Shown piece by piece: positions 8,696 through 17,155 of a DNA stretch of 28,023 nt. The notes beneath the pieces were generated by a model. It worked only from the letters and a program-made list of their open reading frames with translations, searched no databases and had not been told where the DNA came from. The stretch's first letter is position 1, and each line of letters begins with the position of its first letter. Source of the stretch: CANJXF01 sp043775015. GTDB taxonomy: Bacteria; Verrucomicrobiota; Verrucomicrobiia; Limisphaerales; CANJXF01. Location of the stretch: assembly GCA_043775015.1 (NCBI GenBank), contig JAYVSV010000153.1:1-28023 (forward strand), in the 5' to 3' direction. Made by a program: the position numbers and the translations under genes.

Positions 8696-9520
8696 TTATT
8701 TCTTCGCCTTGATCGGTCCATTTTTTCCATATTCGCCAAGATCTTCCTGGTAGAAGAACGCCTGTCGATTACCCTCCGCCCAATTCTTTGAATTCTGGTT
8801 CCAGCTATGAATGAAGAACATATTTTCGAAAGTGACCCATCGCGCGGAACCATCGATGTGAACCTGGTTGCCGCCAATCGGTTCGTTTTTCTGATCGGGA
8901 TGCGCTGGCATGTCGCTGAACGCCACGTCCGAACCACCGCCCCAAACCCCGTCGATTTTGATCGTCGCATCCGCTGCTAAAACCCAGTAGGGATTGGAGT
9001 TCGCGAGCCTAACCGGGCTGCGAGATGGGAAGCGACCTTTGGGAGTATTCCAGTCCGCAATGCCGCCAAAATATTGATAGCCGATGATCCATTGGCCTTC
9101 ATTTTGAGGATCGTAAATTGGAAATTTGGGCCGATTGGGACACGTCCATATTTTGCTTTGCAACCCTGCAGCAATCGCCGTTTTTTCCTGCATGGGATCG
9201 AGCGCAATTTGCACCGCACCGGCTCCTGCGGAAAAAAACTTATCTTGGTTGTCCATCGCATACATCGTGCAGGACTTCAGAACTTGAGAGAGATTATTCA
9301 GACAAACGGCGCGTCGGCCTCGTTCCTTGGCGCGGGACAAGGCAGGAAGAATCAGGGCAGCCAAAATTGCTACAATTGCAAGAACAACAAGCAGTTCCAC
9401 CAAACTGAATCCGCGATGGAAATTCACGCCAGAGCGCGATCTTCCGAAAGGACGATGTTGGATATTCAGGCTGGGCACACGAAAAGAATAGTCGAGAAGT
9501 CTGTTCTTTTCAATACTCAT
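8696..9520 (-). CDS. Type II secretion-type pseudopilin (prepilin N-methylation motif)
   Basis: A pseudopilin-like exported protein. It has the prepilin peptidase site and N-terminal helix RG/FSLVELLVVLAIVAILAAL, with the conserved Glu at +5, followed by ALSRAKERGRRAVCLNNLSQ. The remainder is a globular domain with a late DGSARW motif resembling the H-X9-DG region of verrucomicrobial and planctomycete DUF1559-like pilins. The ATG at 9520 gives a 36-residue leader and a 274-residue product. An ATG at 9583 in the same frame would give a 57-residue leader and 295 residues; upstream bases do not decide between them. It lies 61 bases upstream of the aldo/keto reductase gene. Processing would need a prepilin peptidase such as the one at 20558-21706. 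Confidence 0.88.
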   Translation of the reverse strand: MSIEKNRLLDYSFRVPSLNIQHRPFGRSRSGVNFHRGFSLVELLVVLAIVAILAALILPALSRAKERGRRAVCLNNLSQVLKSCTMYAMDNQDKFFSAGAGAVQIALDPMQEKTAIAAGLQSKIWTCPNRPKFPIYDPQNEGQWIIGYQYFGGIADWNTPKGRFPSRSPVRLANSNPYWVLAADATIKIDGVWGGGSDVAFSDMPAHPDQKNEPIGGNQVHIDGSARWVTFENMFFIHSWNQNSKNWAEGNRQAFFYQEDLGEYGKNGPIKAKK

Positions 9521-9836
9521 CTCTTGCCCAATCTGGTTAGATATTTTTGACCAAAAAAATCTATTTTGCGAACCTGATTTCATCTTTCGTCTTAATTCCC
9601 TTTCGAGTGTCCTGATTTTATTTTGACTGAACAGGAATCGAACACTTTTCTTAGCGACTCCTTTGGATTCGGGAGTTACCAGAAACCACGTGATGCTTAA
9701 AACTTGGCCTTAATTTGGCTTTTTCTATTTGTTCAAAGGCATCCAGAGTTCGACAGGTAGCATTCCATCTACGTGGCACAACAAATGCAAAAGAGGATTT
9801 GTGGTCCAAGTAAACCAAGCAACATCCCTTTCAAAA

Positions 9837-12800
9837 ATGCGGCCAGATTCTAAATTGCTTTTCGGAGCAAAAGGGGTTCGAGCTACAACCGTGATTCGTT
9901 TGCTTTCATTTTTATCCATTGTCGCTTTCATCTTGGTGGGAGTTCCTTCCAGTCACGGAGCGCTCAGGTCTATGAAGTCCAAGAAGGCGATTAACACCCC
10001 GCTTCGTTCCCTTCTTCCGGCAACTGTCGCCGCACCTCAATTCTCCGTGAGTCCGACGCTTATTTCCGTTTCCTCCGTGGGGGCGGCCAACGGTTTGGTG
10101 AACGTGGTTGCGGAGAATAGTGACTGGGGTGTTTCAAACGTAACCCCGTGGATCACTGTTGTGGTGACTGCAAACCGTGGCTCAAGTAACTCCATTTTAA
10201 CATATTCTGTGGCTCCAAACACCGAATGCGCGAATCGTGTCGGAGTTTTCTTTGTGAAGACCCAGGCTGTGACCGTGACTCAGGCTGGAGCGGTTGGTAG
10301 TTATTCGCTCTCGTCTGCCAGCGGCAATTTTAATCCGAACGGCGGTACCAGCAGTGTGTTTCTCAGCGCGAATTGCTCATGGACCATCCAAAAAGATGTA
10401 AGCTGGATTACCGGTATCCCGCTACTAAATGGGAATGGAAACGCGACGATCGGTTATGCGGTTGCTTCCAATTCGTCTAGCTCGCCAAGAACCGGTTCGA
10501 TCAAAGTCCTCGATCAGAACTCGGCGGTGCAACAGACGTTCACGGTGACTCAGGATGGCGCTCCTCCAAGTCATTTATTGAGTTCTTCGAATGCCTTTTT
10601 CTCTTATACCGGTGGAACGAGCAATGTATTTCTAACCGCCTTGGCAGGATGGAGTTTGCAAGCGGATGTGAGCTGGATCACGAGTGTCTCGCCTTTGAAT
10701 GGTATATCGAGCGCGAACATCAGCTACACGGTTCAGCCTAATCCGAATCACGTAATTCGAGGTGGCTCGATCAAAGTCTTGGATGCAAACTCCACGGTCC
10801 AACAAACGTTGATCATCTCCGAAGCGGCTGCTCCGATTAGCCACTCACTTAGCTACACCAATGCGATCTTCGGCCCGAACGCCACAAACACCAGCGTGCA
10901 ATTGACGGCTACCGCCCCGTGGACTGTGCAAACCGACGTTGGTTGGATCACGGCTATTTCTCCAGTAAGTGGAAATGGTAATGCCTTTATCGGTTTCTCG
11001 ATTATGGCCAATACGAATTCCATTTCACGAATGGGATCAATCAAAATTTTGAGCGCCGATTCCACCGTGCAGCAGGTCTTGACCATTACTCAAGGCGGCG
11101 CGGCAGGATATTTCCTGAGTTCAACCAATGCGAGTTTCACATCCTCAGGTGGGAGCAGCAACGTGCAACTGACCGCCTCTGCCGGTTGGATCGTGCAAAC
11201 CGATGTCGGCTGGATTTCTGGTCTCGCTCCGGTCAGTGGATCCGGTAATGCGACCATCAACTATACAATCGCCGTAAATAATAATTGTGGTTCACGGAGT
11301 GGCTTGGTCAAAATTCTTGACCCTAACTCGATGGTGAAACAGACCGTCCTTGTGACGCAAGCGGGCATGCCCGGAAACTACACTCTCAGCTCCAGTTACC
11401 TGCTATTCCCTTCAAGCGGAGGTCGCGTCACGGTCAACCTCGCGGCCCGGTGTAACTGGACGGCGGTCAGCGATGTGTCCTGGATCAATGCCATAATTCC
11501 ATCCAGCGGAAACACGAACGCGACTATCTCGTATACTGTTGATTCAAACACGGCGATGGACGGACGCAGTGGTTACCTCCGAATCCTTGATGGCAGCGGG
11601 GTCGTTCAACAAACGTTGCGAATCGTCCAGAGTGGTGACACACCAGTTTTCTGGGTTTCGCCTACCTTGAGCACCTTCCCGGCGATTGGCGGAAGCAGTA
11701 ACGTTGCTCTGGAGGCGAACTCAACCTGGGTGGCTCAGGCGGATGTGAGCTGGATCAGCGGGATCAATCCTTCGAGCGGTAGTGGTAGTGACCTGATCAA
11801 CTACATTGTCGGACCCAATACAAACAGTGTCAGTCGCTCCGGCAGCATCAAATTTTTTGACGCGAATACTAACCTCCAGGATACCCTTACCATATATCAA
11901 GCGGGAACAGGCGTTGCGGCACCGATGAAATATGTTTCGGCTTCTGGCTCGTATATTTGGTCTTCAACGCTTGGAAGCACGAACGATGATTCCGCACGCG
12001 CCGTCGTAGTTGACGAAGCTGGATCTGTCCTTGCCGCCGGGAGTATCAATGGTTCCATCTATCTCGAAAAAATTTCTGCTGTTGGAAAACCGCTCTGGTC
12101 GAAATGGCTGAGTGGAATAGGGCGGGCTAACTCGATTGCCGTGGATGAGGCTGGAGATATATTTCTCGCGGGCAGTTTCTCCGGCGCGGTTAATTTTGAT
12201 TCAGTCCTGCTGAGCACATCTGGGGACTCTGACGGCTTTGTCAGCAAATACAAAGCGGACGGCGTTCAAGTTTGGGCTAAGTCTTTCGGTGGCGAAGGAG
12301 ACGACTCTGTAACTTCGATTGCTCTCAATGCCGAAAACGTTGTGCTGACTGGTTCATTCACAAGTTCAATCAATTTTGGTGAAACGACTGGGAGCAAACT
12401 AACGAGTGCCGGTGCGAAAGATATTTTTATCGCGACCCTTTCCAAGGCTGATGGCCATCATATCTGGTCGCAACGGTTCGGAAGCACAGCCGATGATGAA
12501 GCAACATCCGTTGCCATTGATTTGCAAGGCAACCTGGCGATTAGCGGTAGCTTCAACGGAGAAGTGGGTTTTGGTGGGAACCTGTTCGCAAGTGAAGGTT
12601 CGGACGCTTTTGTCGCAATGTTTTCCAAATCCGGTGCGCCGTTGTGGTCTAAACAACTTGGTGGTTCGCAGAACGATTACGGCAGCGGAGTTGCAGTGGA
12701 TGGCGAGGGAAATATTTTTGTCACTGCCTCCTTTGAAGGCGGCATTAATATTGGTGGTGCAAGTTTCACCGCTACAACCGAAAGTAGTTCTTCCTTCGTC

Positions 12801-13130
12801 GCAAAATTTAGTGGCGCGGCGAACGCTCAGTCCGGTTCACACCTCTGGTCGAAACAGGTGGATGCGGCTTCCGCTTCCGTGGCGGTTGACAGTAAGGGAA
12901 ATGTGGCAGTTTGCTCAGACAACTCCGTTACAAAATTTTCCTCCGAAGGAGCCCAACTCTGGTCTAAAAACTTTGGCTCGCTGGGTTCTAACAATAGTTG
13001 CGGAATTTCCCATGATGCGAATGATAACGTCTTAGTCGCAGGATCGTTCTCCGGTTCGATTGATTTTGGCGGTGGAGAACAGACCGCAACCGGCGGAAGC
13101 GATTTCCTAGTCTTGAAGCTTGCTCCTTAA
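9837..13130 (+). CDS. Secreted BACON-repeat and SBBP beta-propeller protein
   Basis: About 1097 residues with an N-terminal signal peptide (RLLSFLSIVAFILVGVPSSHG). Residues about 66-698 hold seven BACON-type immunoglobulin-like repeats of about 90 residues, each with a Ser-rich start, a GG turn, W..Q.DVSWI, a G.GNA.I.Y.V strand and ending …QQT..ITQ. Residues about 700-1097 hold SBBP-type beta-propeller blades with LWSK.FG…D…VAVD..GN..V.GSF.G.I.FGG…DAFVAKFS. BACON domains in Bacteroidetes are associated with glycan or mucin binding, so surface adhesion or carbohydrate contact is an inference. The start is uncertain: the frame is open from a TTG at 9729, and a GTG at 9801 follows AAGAGGA closely. 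The ATG at 9837 best positions the signal peptide. The gene converges on the dipeptidase gene 22 bases away. Confidence 0.85.
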   Translation: MRPDSKLLFGAKGVRATTVIRLLSFLSIVAFILVGVPSSHGALRSMKSKKAINTPLRSLLPATVAAPQFSVSPTLISVSSVGAANGLVNVVAENSDWGVSNVTPWITVVVTANRGSSNSILTYSVAPNTECANRVGVFFVKTQAVTVTQAGAVGSYSLSSASGNFNPNGGTSSVFLSANCSWTIQKDVSWITGIPLLNGNGNATIGYAVASNSSSSPRTGSIKVLDQNSAVQQTFTVTQDGAPPSHLLSSSNAFFSYTGGTSNVFLTALAGWSLQADVSWITSVSPLNGISSANISYTVQPNPNHVIRGGSIKVLDANSTVQQTLIISEAAAPISHSLSYTNAIFGPNATNTSVQLTATAPWTVQTDVGWITAISPVSGNGNAFIGFSIMANTNSISRMGSIKILSADSTVQQVLTITQGGAAGYFLSSTNASFTSSGGSSNVQLTASAGWIVQTDVGWISGLAPVSGSGNATINYTIAVNNNCGSRSGLVKILDPNSMVKQTVLVTQAGMPGNYTLSSSYLLFPSSGGRVTVNLAARCNWTAVSDVSWINAIIPSSGNTNATISYTVDSNTAMDGRSGYLRILDGSGVVQQTLRIVQSGDTPVFWVSPTLSTFPAIGGSSNVALEANSTWVAQADVSWISGINPSSGSGSDLINYIVGPNTNSVSRSGSIKFFDANTNLQDTLTIYQAGTGVAAPMKYVSASGSYIWSSTLGSTNDDSARAVVVDEAGSVLAAGSINGSIYLEKISAVGKPLWSKWLSGIGRANSIAVDEAGDIFLAGSFSGAVNFDSVLLSTSGDSDGFVSKYKADGVQVWAKSFGGEGDDSVTSIALNAENVVLTGSFTSSINFGETTGSKLTSAGAKDIFIATLSKADGHHIWSQRFGSTADDEATSVAIDLQGNLAISGSFNGEVGFGGNLFASEGSDAFVAMFSKSGAPLWSKQLGGSQNDYGSGVAVDGEGNIFVTASFEGGINIGGASFTATTESSSSFVAKFSGAANAQSGSHLWSKQVDAASASVAVDSKGNVAVCSDNSVTKFSSEGAQLWSKNFGSLGSNNSCGISHDANDNVLVAGSFSGSIDFGGGEQTATGGSDFLVLKLAP

Positions 13131-13152
13131 TCAGGAAGAGCGTCCCAACCTT

Positions 13153-14430
13153 TCAGTTGGATTTCTTCGTCTTTAGTTCTGCGGAAACTATTTCCACAGC
13201 ACGAAAAACTCGCAGAAGATTTAGCCCGGCGACTTTCTTGATTTCATCATCGCTGTATCCGCGACGGGACAACTCAGCCAGCAATGCTGGATAGCACGAA
13301 ACATCTTCGAGTCCGATTGGGGGATGACCAAAGCCCTCGTAATCCCCACCGACGCCGAGACAATCCACGCCGGCTACTTTGCGAATATGATCCATATGAT
13401 CGGCAACATCATCCAAGGTCGGCTGCGGTGCTGGATGCGCCTTCTTCCATTCCTCGACCAAAGGTTGGTTTTTCTTTTCGTCTTTCCCATAAAGTTTCTC
13501 CAGACGATCTTCTTCCGCCTGTTGGTCCGCCTCATGACGTCTCCCCTTTTCAGTGAGAAAGCCGGGAACGAAGTTCACCATGACTATTCCGCCACTGGCA
13601 GCGATCTCTTTTAACAGGCTATCCGGAACATTGCGGGGGACATCGCAAAGGGCGCGGGCGGAGGAATGAGAGCAAATGACGGGCGCTTTGCTTACCTTGA
13701 TGGTGGCTGCCATAGTCTCGTCTGACACGTGGGAAACATCCACCAACATCCCGAGCCGATTCATTTCATGCACGACGTTTTCGCCGAACTTACTTAAACC
13801 TTGGACCTTTGGTTGATCGCCCGCAGCATCGGCCCAGTCCAACGACTTGGTATGGGTCAAAGTCATGTAACGAGCACCCAATGCATAAGTCATCCGCAGC
13901 ATCGCCAAGGAATTGTCAATCGAATGTCCTCCTTCCATTCCAACGAGCGAGGCTACCTTTCCATTGCGATGAATGCGTTCGATGTCATCCGCAGTCAGGG
14001 CTAGTTCCAGATTCTCTGGATACCGCGCCACCATTTGGTGAACCACATCAATTTGTTCTAGCACGGCGCGAACCGCGACTGATCCCAGCATTGTCGGTGG
14101 AATGTAAACCGACCAAAATTGACCGCCGACACAACCTTTTTTTAACCTCGGGAAATCGGTGACCAACTTTAGCCCGCTCGTATCCTTTGTCAGATCAATC
14201 GCGGACATGTCGTTGCCGAGCTTGCGATACTGCCAGGGAAGATCGTTATGCCCATCAATGAAAGGAACATCCCGGAGCAACTCCTTGATGTGAGCAACAC
14301 GTGCCGCATCCGGCTTGGTAGGAGTAATCGTTTCAGCGCTCACCATTACTATCGGAAGTCCCACACTCAACAGGACGATTGCCGATCGGGTAAGGTTGGA
14401 GAAAATTCCTGCATACGCATTTGTGTTCAT
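13153..14430 (-). CDS. Membrane dipeptidase (peptidase family M19), exported
   Basis: A 425-residue zinc dipeptidase of the renal dipeptidase family, which cleaves dipeptides, often including those with D-amino acids. A signal peptide or anchor lies at residues about 14-32 (SAIVLLSVGLPIVMVSA). Metal and active-site residues are visible: His61 and Asp63 (DGHNDLP), Glu166 (VGMEGGH), His234 (DVSHVSD), His255 (CSHSSARAL) and Asp363 (GVGGDYEG). The ATG is preceded by GAGGAATAGGC, one of the better Shine-Dalgarno matches in the window. The start is 2 bases after the stop of acs, so translation is probably coupled. It probably acts outside the inner membrane in peptide salvage or envelope turnover. 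Confidence 0.93.
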   Translation of the reverse strand: MNTNAYAGIFSNLTRSAIVLLSVGLPIVMVSAETITPTKPDAARVAHIKELLRDVPFIDGHNDLPWQYRKLGNDMSAIDLTKDTSGLKLVTDFPRLKKGCVGGQFWSVYIPPTMLGSVAVRAVLEQIDVVHQMVARYPENLELALTADDIERIHRNGKVASLVGMEGGHSIDNSLAMLRMTYALGARYMTLTHTKSLDWADAAGDQPKVQGLSKFGENVVHEMNRLGMLVDVSHVSDETMAATIKVSKAPVICSHSSARALCDVPRNVPDSLLKEIAASGGIVMVNFVPGFLTEKGRRHEADQQAEEDRLEKLYGKDEKKNQPLVEEWKKAHPAPQPTLDDVADHMDHIRKVAGVDCLGVGGDYEGFGHPPIGLEDVSCYPALLAELSRRGYSDDEIKKVAGLNLLRVFRAVEIVSAELKTKKSN

Positions 14431-14432
14431 GC

Positions 14433-16445
14433 CTATTCCTCACTGCTGCTCAATTTCGTCAGGACACTCAAATCTTCCAGTGTTGTCGTGTCGCCTTTGA
14501 TTTCGATGCCCGAGGCGATTTGCTTCAGCAGTCGCCGCATGATTTTTCCTGAGCGTGTCTTGGGCAACATTTCCGCGAAACGAATCTCATCAGGCTTGGC
14601 GACCGCGCCAATCTCTTTGCCGACGTGATTGCGCAGTTCTTCGCGCAGGGATTGCGACGCCTGCACACCTGTTTTCAAGGTGACAAAGACGACGAGGGCC
14701 TGGCCTTTTAATTCATCAGGGCGACCGACCGCAGCCGCTTCGGCAACTTTCGGGTTGCTCACCAATGCGCTCTCGACCTCGGCGGTGCCAATCCGATGGC
14801 CCGCCACGTTCAACACGTCGTCGATGCGCCCTACGATCCAGAAATAACCATCCTTGTCCTGGCGACAACCATCACCCGTAAAGTAACTTCCCTTGACCTC
14901 GCTCCAGTAGGTTTCGACATAGCGTTTCGGGTCGCCCCAGATTCCACGCAACATGTTTGGCCAAGGTTTGCGCACTACCAGTTTGCCGCCGCAATTTTTT
15001 GGAACAGGATTTCCTTTGTCGTCCACCACCTCGGGTAGAATTCCAAAAAATGGGAGAGTGGCTGTGCCAGGTTTGGTGGGTGTTGCGCCGGGCAGGGGAC
15101 TGATCATGATCCCGCCCGTTTCAGTTTGCCACCAGGTATCCACGATAGGACAACGCTTTCCACCAATGACTTCGTGATACCACATCCAAGCCTCGGGATT
15201 GATTGGTTCGCCAACAGAACCCAGCAAGCGCAGCGAGGTTAGGTTGTGTTTTTTCGGCCACTCCACACCCCATTTCATGAAGGCACGAATCGCAGTTGGC
15301 GCAGTGTAAAGAATCGTCACCCCATACTTTTCGATGATCCGCCAGAAGCGGTCCGGCTCCGGAAAATTCGGCGCTCCTTCGTACATGAGACTGGTCGCCC
15401 CGTTGGCCAGTGGACCGTAAACCACATAGCTGTGTCCCGTCACCCAACCAATGTCCGCCGTGCACCAATACACATCGGTTTCTTGCAAATCGAAAACGTA
15501 TTTGCTCGATAGCTTCGCACCGAGTAAATAGCCGCCGGTCGTGTGCAGAATTCCTTTCGGCTTACCGGTTGAACCGCTGGTATAGAGGATGAACAGTGGC
15601 GCTTCACTATCCATTTTTTCCGCTGGGCAATTGGCGTCCACATATTCCAATTCGCGATGCCACCAGACGTCGCGTCCTTCTTCGATATGAATATCGTTAT
15701 TAGCGCGCCGAACGACGATCACTTTTTCAATAGTTGTGGTGAGCGACGCGCCTTGCGCATCTTTGATCGTCAACGCTTCGTCCACATTCTTCTTTAGCGG
15801 AACGATCGACCCACGCCGAAAACCGCCGTCAGACGTAATCACCATTTTTGCCTGGCAATCGAAAATACGATCCGCCACCGATTGGGCGCTGAACCCGCCG
15901 AAGACGACGGAATGAATCGCGCCAATGCGCGTGCAGGCAAGCATCGCAATCGCTGCCTCGGGAATCATCGGCAGATAAATGATGATGCGATCTCCTTTTT
16001 TGATTCCGTTTCGTTTCAGCACATTGGCGAACAGGCAAACTTCGCGATGTAACTGTTTGTAAGTAAAAACCCGTTCCTCGCCGACGCGTCCGGGCGACGC
16101 CGGTTCGCCTTCCCAGATCAACGCCGCCTTGTTCGCGGTTGGAGTGTTGAGATGTTTATCCAGGCAATTGTAACTAACATTTAATTTCCCGCCGACGAAC
16201 CATTTTGCGTGCGGCATTTTCCATTGCAGAACTTTTTTCCACGGAGCAAACCAGACCAATTCGTTCTTCGCCTGTTTGCCCCAAAATTTTTCCGGCGACT
16301 TGATCGATTCATTGTAGAGCTTGCGATACTCCTTCATCGATTTGATGTGAGCGCGCTTGGAAAATTCTTTCGAAGGCGGGAACACGCGTGTCTCGTGTGA
16401 AAAGGAAGTGATGTTCTTGGCCTCTACAACTTTAGTTTTGTCCAT
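14433..16445 (-). CDS. acs: Acetyl-CoA synthetase (AMP-forming)
   Basis: A 670-residue cytoplasmic ligase that converts acetate, ATP and CoA to acetyl-CoA through acetyl-AMP. Family motifs are all present: the N-terminal ACS domain with WFVGGKLNVSYNCLD, the P-loop-like YTSGSTGKPKG (about 288-298), WWQTETGG, YFTGDG, GRIDDVLNVAGHR and the C-terminal PKTRSGKIMRR. The Lys there (about residue 634) is the one reversibly acetylated in characterised Acs proteins. I chose the ATG at 16445; the frame extends to a TTG at 16484 but adds nothing family-like. No good Shine-Dalgarno sequence is seen. It is the first gene of a two-gene unit with the M19 dipeptidase, divergent from the small gene at 16818. 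Confidence 0.96.
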   Translation of the reverse strand: MDKTKVVEAKNITSFSHETRVFPPSKEFSKRAHIKSMKEYRKLYNESIKSPEKFWGKQAKNELVWFAPWKKVLQWKMPHAKWFVGGKLNVSYNCLDKHLNTPTANKAALIWEGEPASPGRVGEERVFTYKQLHREVCLFANVLKRNGIKKGDRIIIYLPMIPEAAIAMLACTRIGAIHSVVFGGFSAQSVADRIFDCQAKMVITSDGGFRRGSIVPLKKNVDEALTIKDAQGASLTTTIEKVIVVRRANNDIHIEEGRDVWWHRELEYVDANCPAEKMDSEAPLFILYTSGSTGKPKGILHTTGGYLLGAKLSSKYVFDLQETDVYWCTADIGWVTGHSYVVYGPLANGATSLMYEGAPNFPEPDRFWRIIEKYGVTILYTAPTAIRAFMKWGVEWPKKHNLTSLRLLGSVGEPINPEAWMWYHEVIGGKRCPIVDTWWQTETGGIMISPLPGATPTKPGTATLPFFGILPEVVDDKGNPVPKNCGGKLVVRKPWPNMLRGIWGDPKRYVETYWSEVKGSYFTGDGCRQDKDGYFWIVGRIDDVLNVAGHRIGTAEVESALVSNPKVAEAAAVGRPDELKGQALVVFVTLKTGVQASQSLREELRNHVGKEIGAVAKPDEIRFAEMLPKTRSGKIMRRLLKQIASGIEIKGDTTTLEDLSVLTKLSSSEE

Positions 16446-16817
16446 AGGATTTGCGCATTTTATGGAGAGACCGCAACGCGTCAACGTTCGAGTGCGGATT
16501 TCCCTTTCGCGAAACGGCTTTGAGTAGCGTCGGCGGGAATCGTTGATTGCGTTTCGCCGAATCGATTATCCCGCGAACTGCGCAAGGTTTGCAGTGAAGG
16601 CGTAGGTTTGGGCCATCAACACCGGTGCGGCCATGCAACACTTCGAAGCGTTGTAGCGTGACCCGGATGTGGTCTTGGCGTACGGCGAGGTGGCGAAACT
16701 CCGTCGGTCGCGTAAAAAGGCAGCTTAAGAAAAGTTTGAACAATAAACCTGTGGAAGCGTCCAATTTTAACAAAGCAAGTTCTTGAAGAAAAAATTAAAT
16801 CAGTTTAAGTAAACCAT
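16446..16817. other. 372-base intergenic region between acs and a small secreted-protein gene
   Basis: The region separates two divergent genes and should hold both promoters. The end nearest the plus-strand gene is AT-rich (about 16735-16817), which fits a promoter there, but I could not fix convincing -35/-10 boxes. Open frames across it on the minus strand show no recognisable protein features and read through the acs start. I see no repeat of the palindromic family here. Confidence 0.5.
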
Positions 16818-17057
16818 ATGAAAAAACTAATCGTCTGTTTCGCCTTGAGCGCGTTGGCCGCTCTCCCACTCGTGGCTGCTGAAAAGTCCGCCCAAGACAA
16901 AGCCGCTTGTGCTGACAAAGCCAAGATGGAATGTCCTTCCAAAACCGCCGCCGCCAAGGCTTGTTGCGCGGGCAAAAGTGCTTGCAGCCAATCCAATTCC
17001 AAACAGGCTTTGCTCAGCCCGAAAGCTGCTGAAGCTCAGAAGACGCTTGCCAACTAA
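16818..17057 (+). CDS. Small exported Cys- and Lys/Ala-rich protein
   Basis: A 79-residue protein of unknown function. A signal peptide is clear (KKLIVCFALSALAALPLVAAE, cut near residue 21). The mature part of about 58 residues is rich in Ala and Lys and carries five cysteines (near residues 31, 39, 49, 50 and 56), including a CC pair. That pattern could support disulfides or metal binding, but no known motif is complete. No clear Shine-Dalgarno sequence precedes the ATG. A strong terminator follows 25 bases after the stop, so it is probably a single-gene transcript. Composition, signal peptide and terminator make a real gene likely. Confidence 0.75.
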   Translation: MKKLIVCFALSALAALPLVAAEKSAQDKAACADKAKMECPSKTAAAKACCAGKSACSQSNSKQALLSPKAAEAQKTLAN

Positions 17058-17082
17058 GCTGAAAAGCTTTCCAACTCAATTC

Positions 17083-17111
17083 AACCTCGCTCTTTCCGGG
17101 CGAGGTTTTTT
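17083..17111 (+). terminator. Intrinsic terminator after the small Cys-rich gene
   Basis: AACCTCGC (17083-17090) pairs perfectly with GCGAGGTT (17100-17107) around a 9-base loop, and the stem runs directly into a six-T run. This is a textbook rho-independent terminator. It separates the small gene from ribBA. Confidence 0.9.
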
Positions 17112-17155
17112 GTTGCTGGCACTTGGTCGGGCCTTCGCTAGATTGCGCGTGCTGA

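Noticed and set aside
8635..8970. Upstream extension of the aldo/keto reductase frame
   Set aside because: It would overlap the pseudopilin gene, and its product is Arg/Ser-rich and unlike the family; the ATG at 8634 fits the family start.
10300..11930. Regular ~270-base periodicity considered as a DNA repeat array
   Set aside because: The repeats are diverged protein domains (BACON), not conserved DNA repeats or a CRISPR.
13145..13160. Hairpin CCAAC/GTTGG between the convergent BACON and dipeptidase genes
   Set aside because: Five-base stem overlapping the dipeptidase stop, too weak to call a terminator.
16432..16773. Minus-strand open frame across the acs upstream region
   Set aside because: It overlaps the acs start, and its product shows no recognisable domain.
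17112..17155. FMN riboswitch before ribBA
   Set aside because: Only 44 bases separate the terminator from the start, far too few, and no RFN consensus is present.
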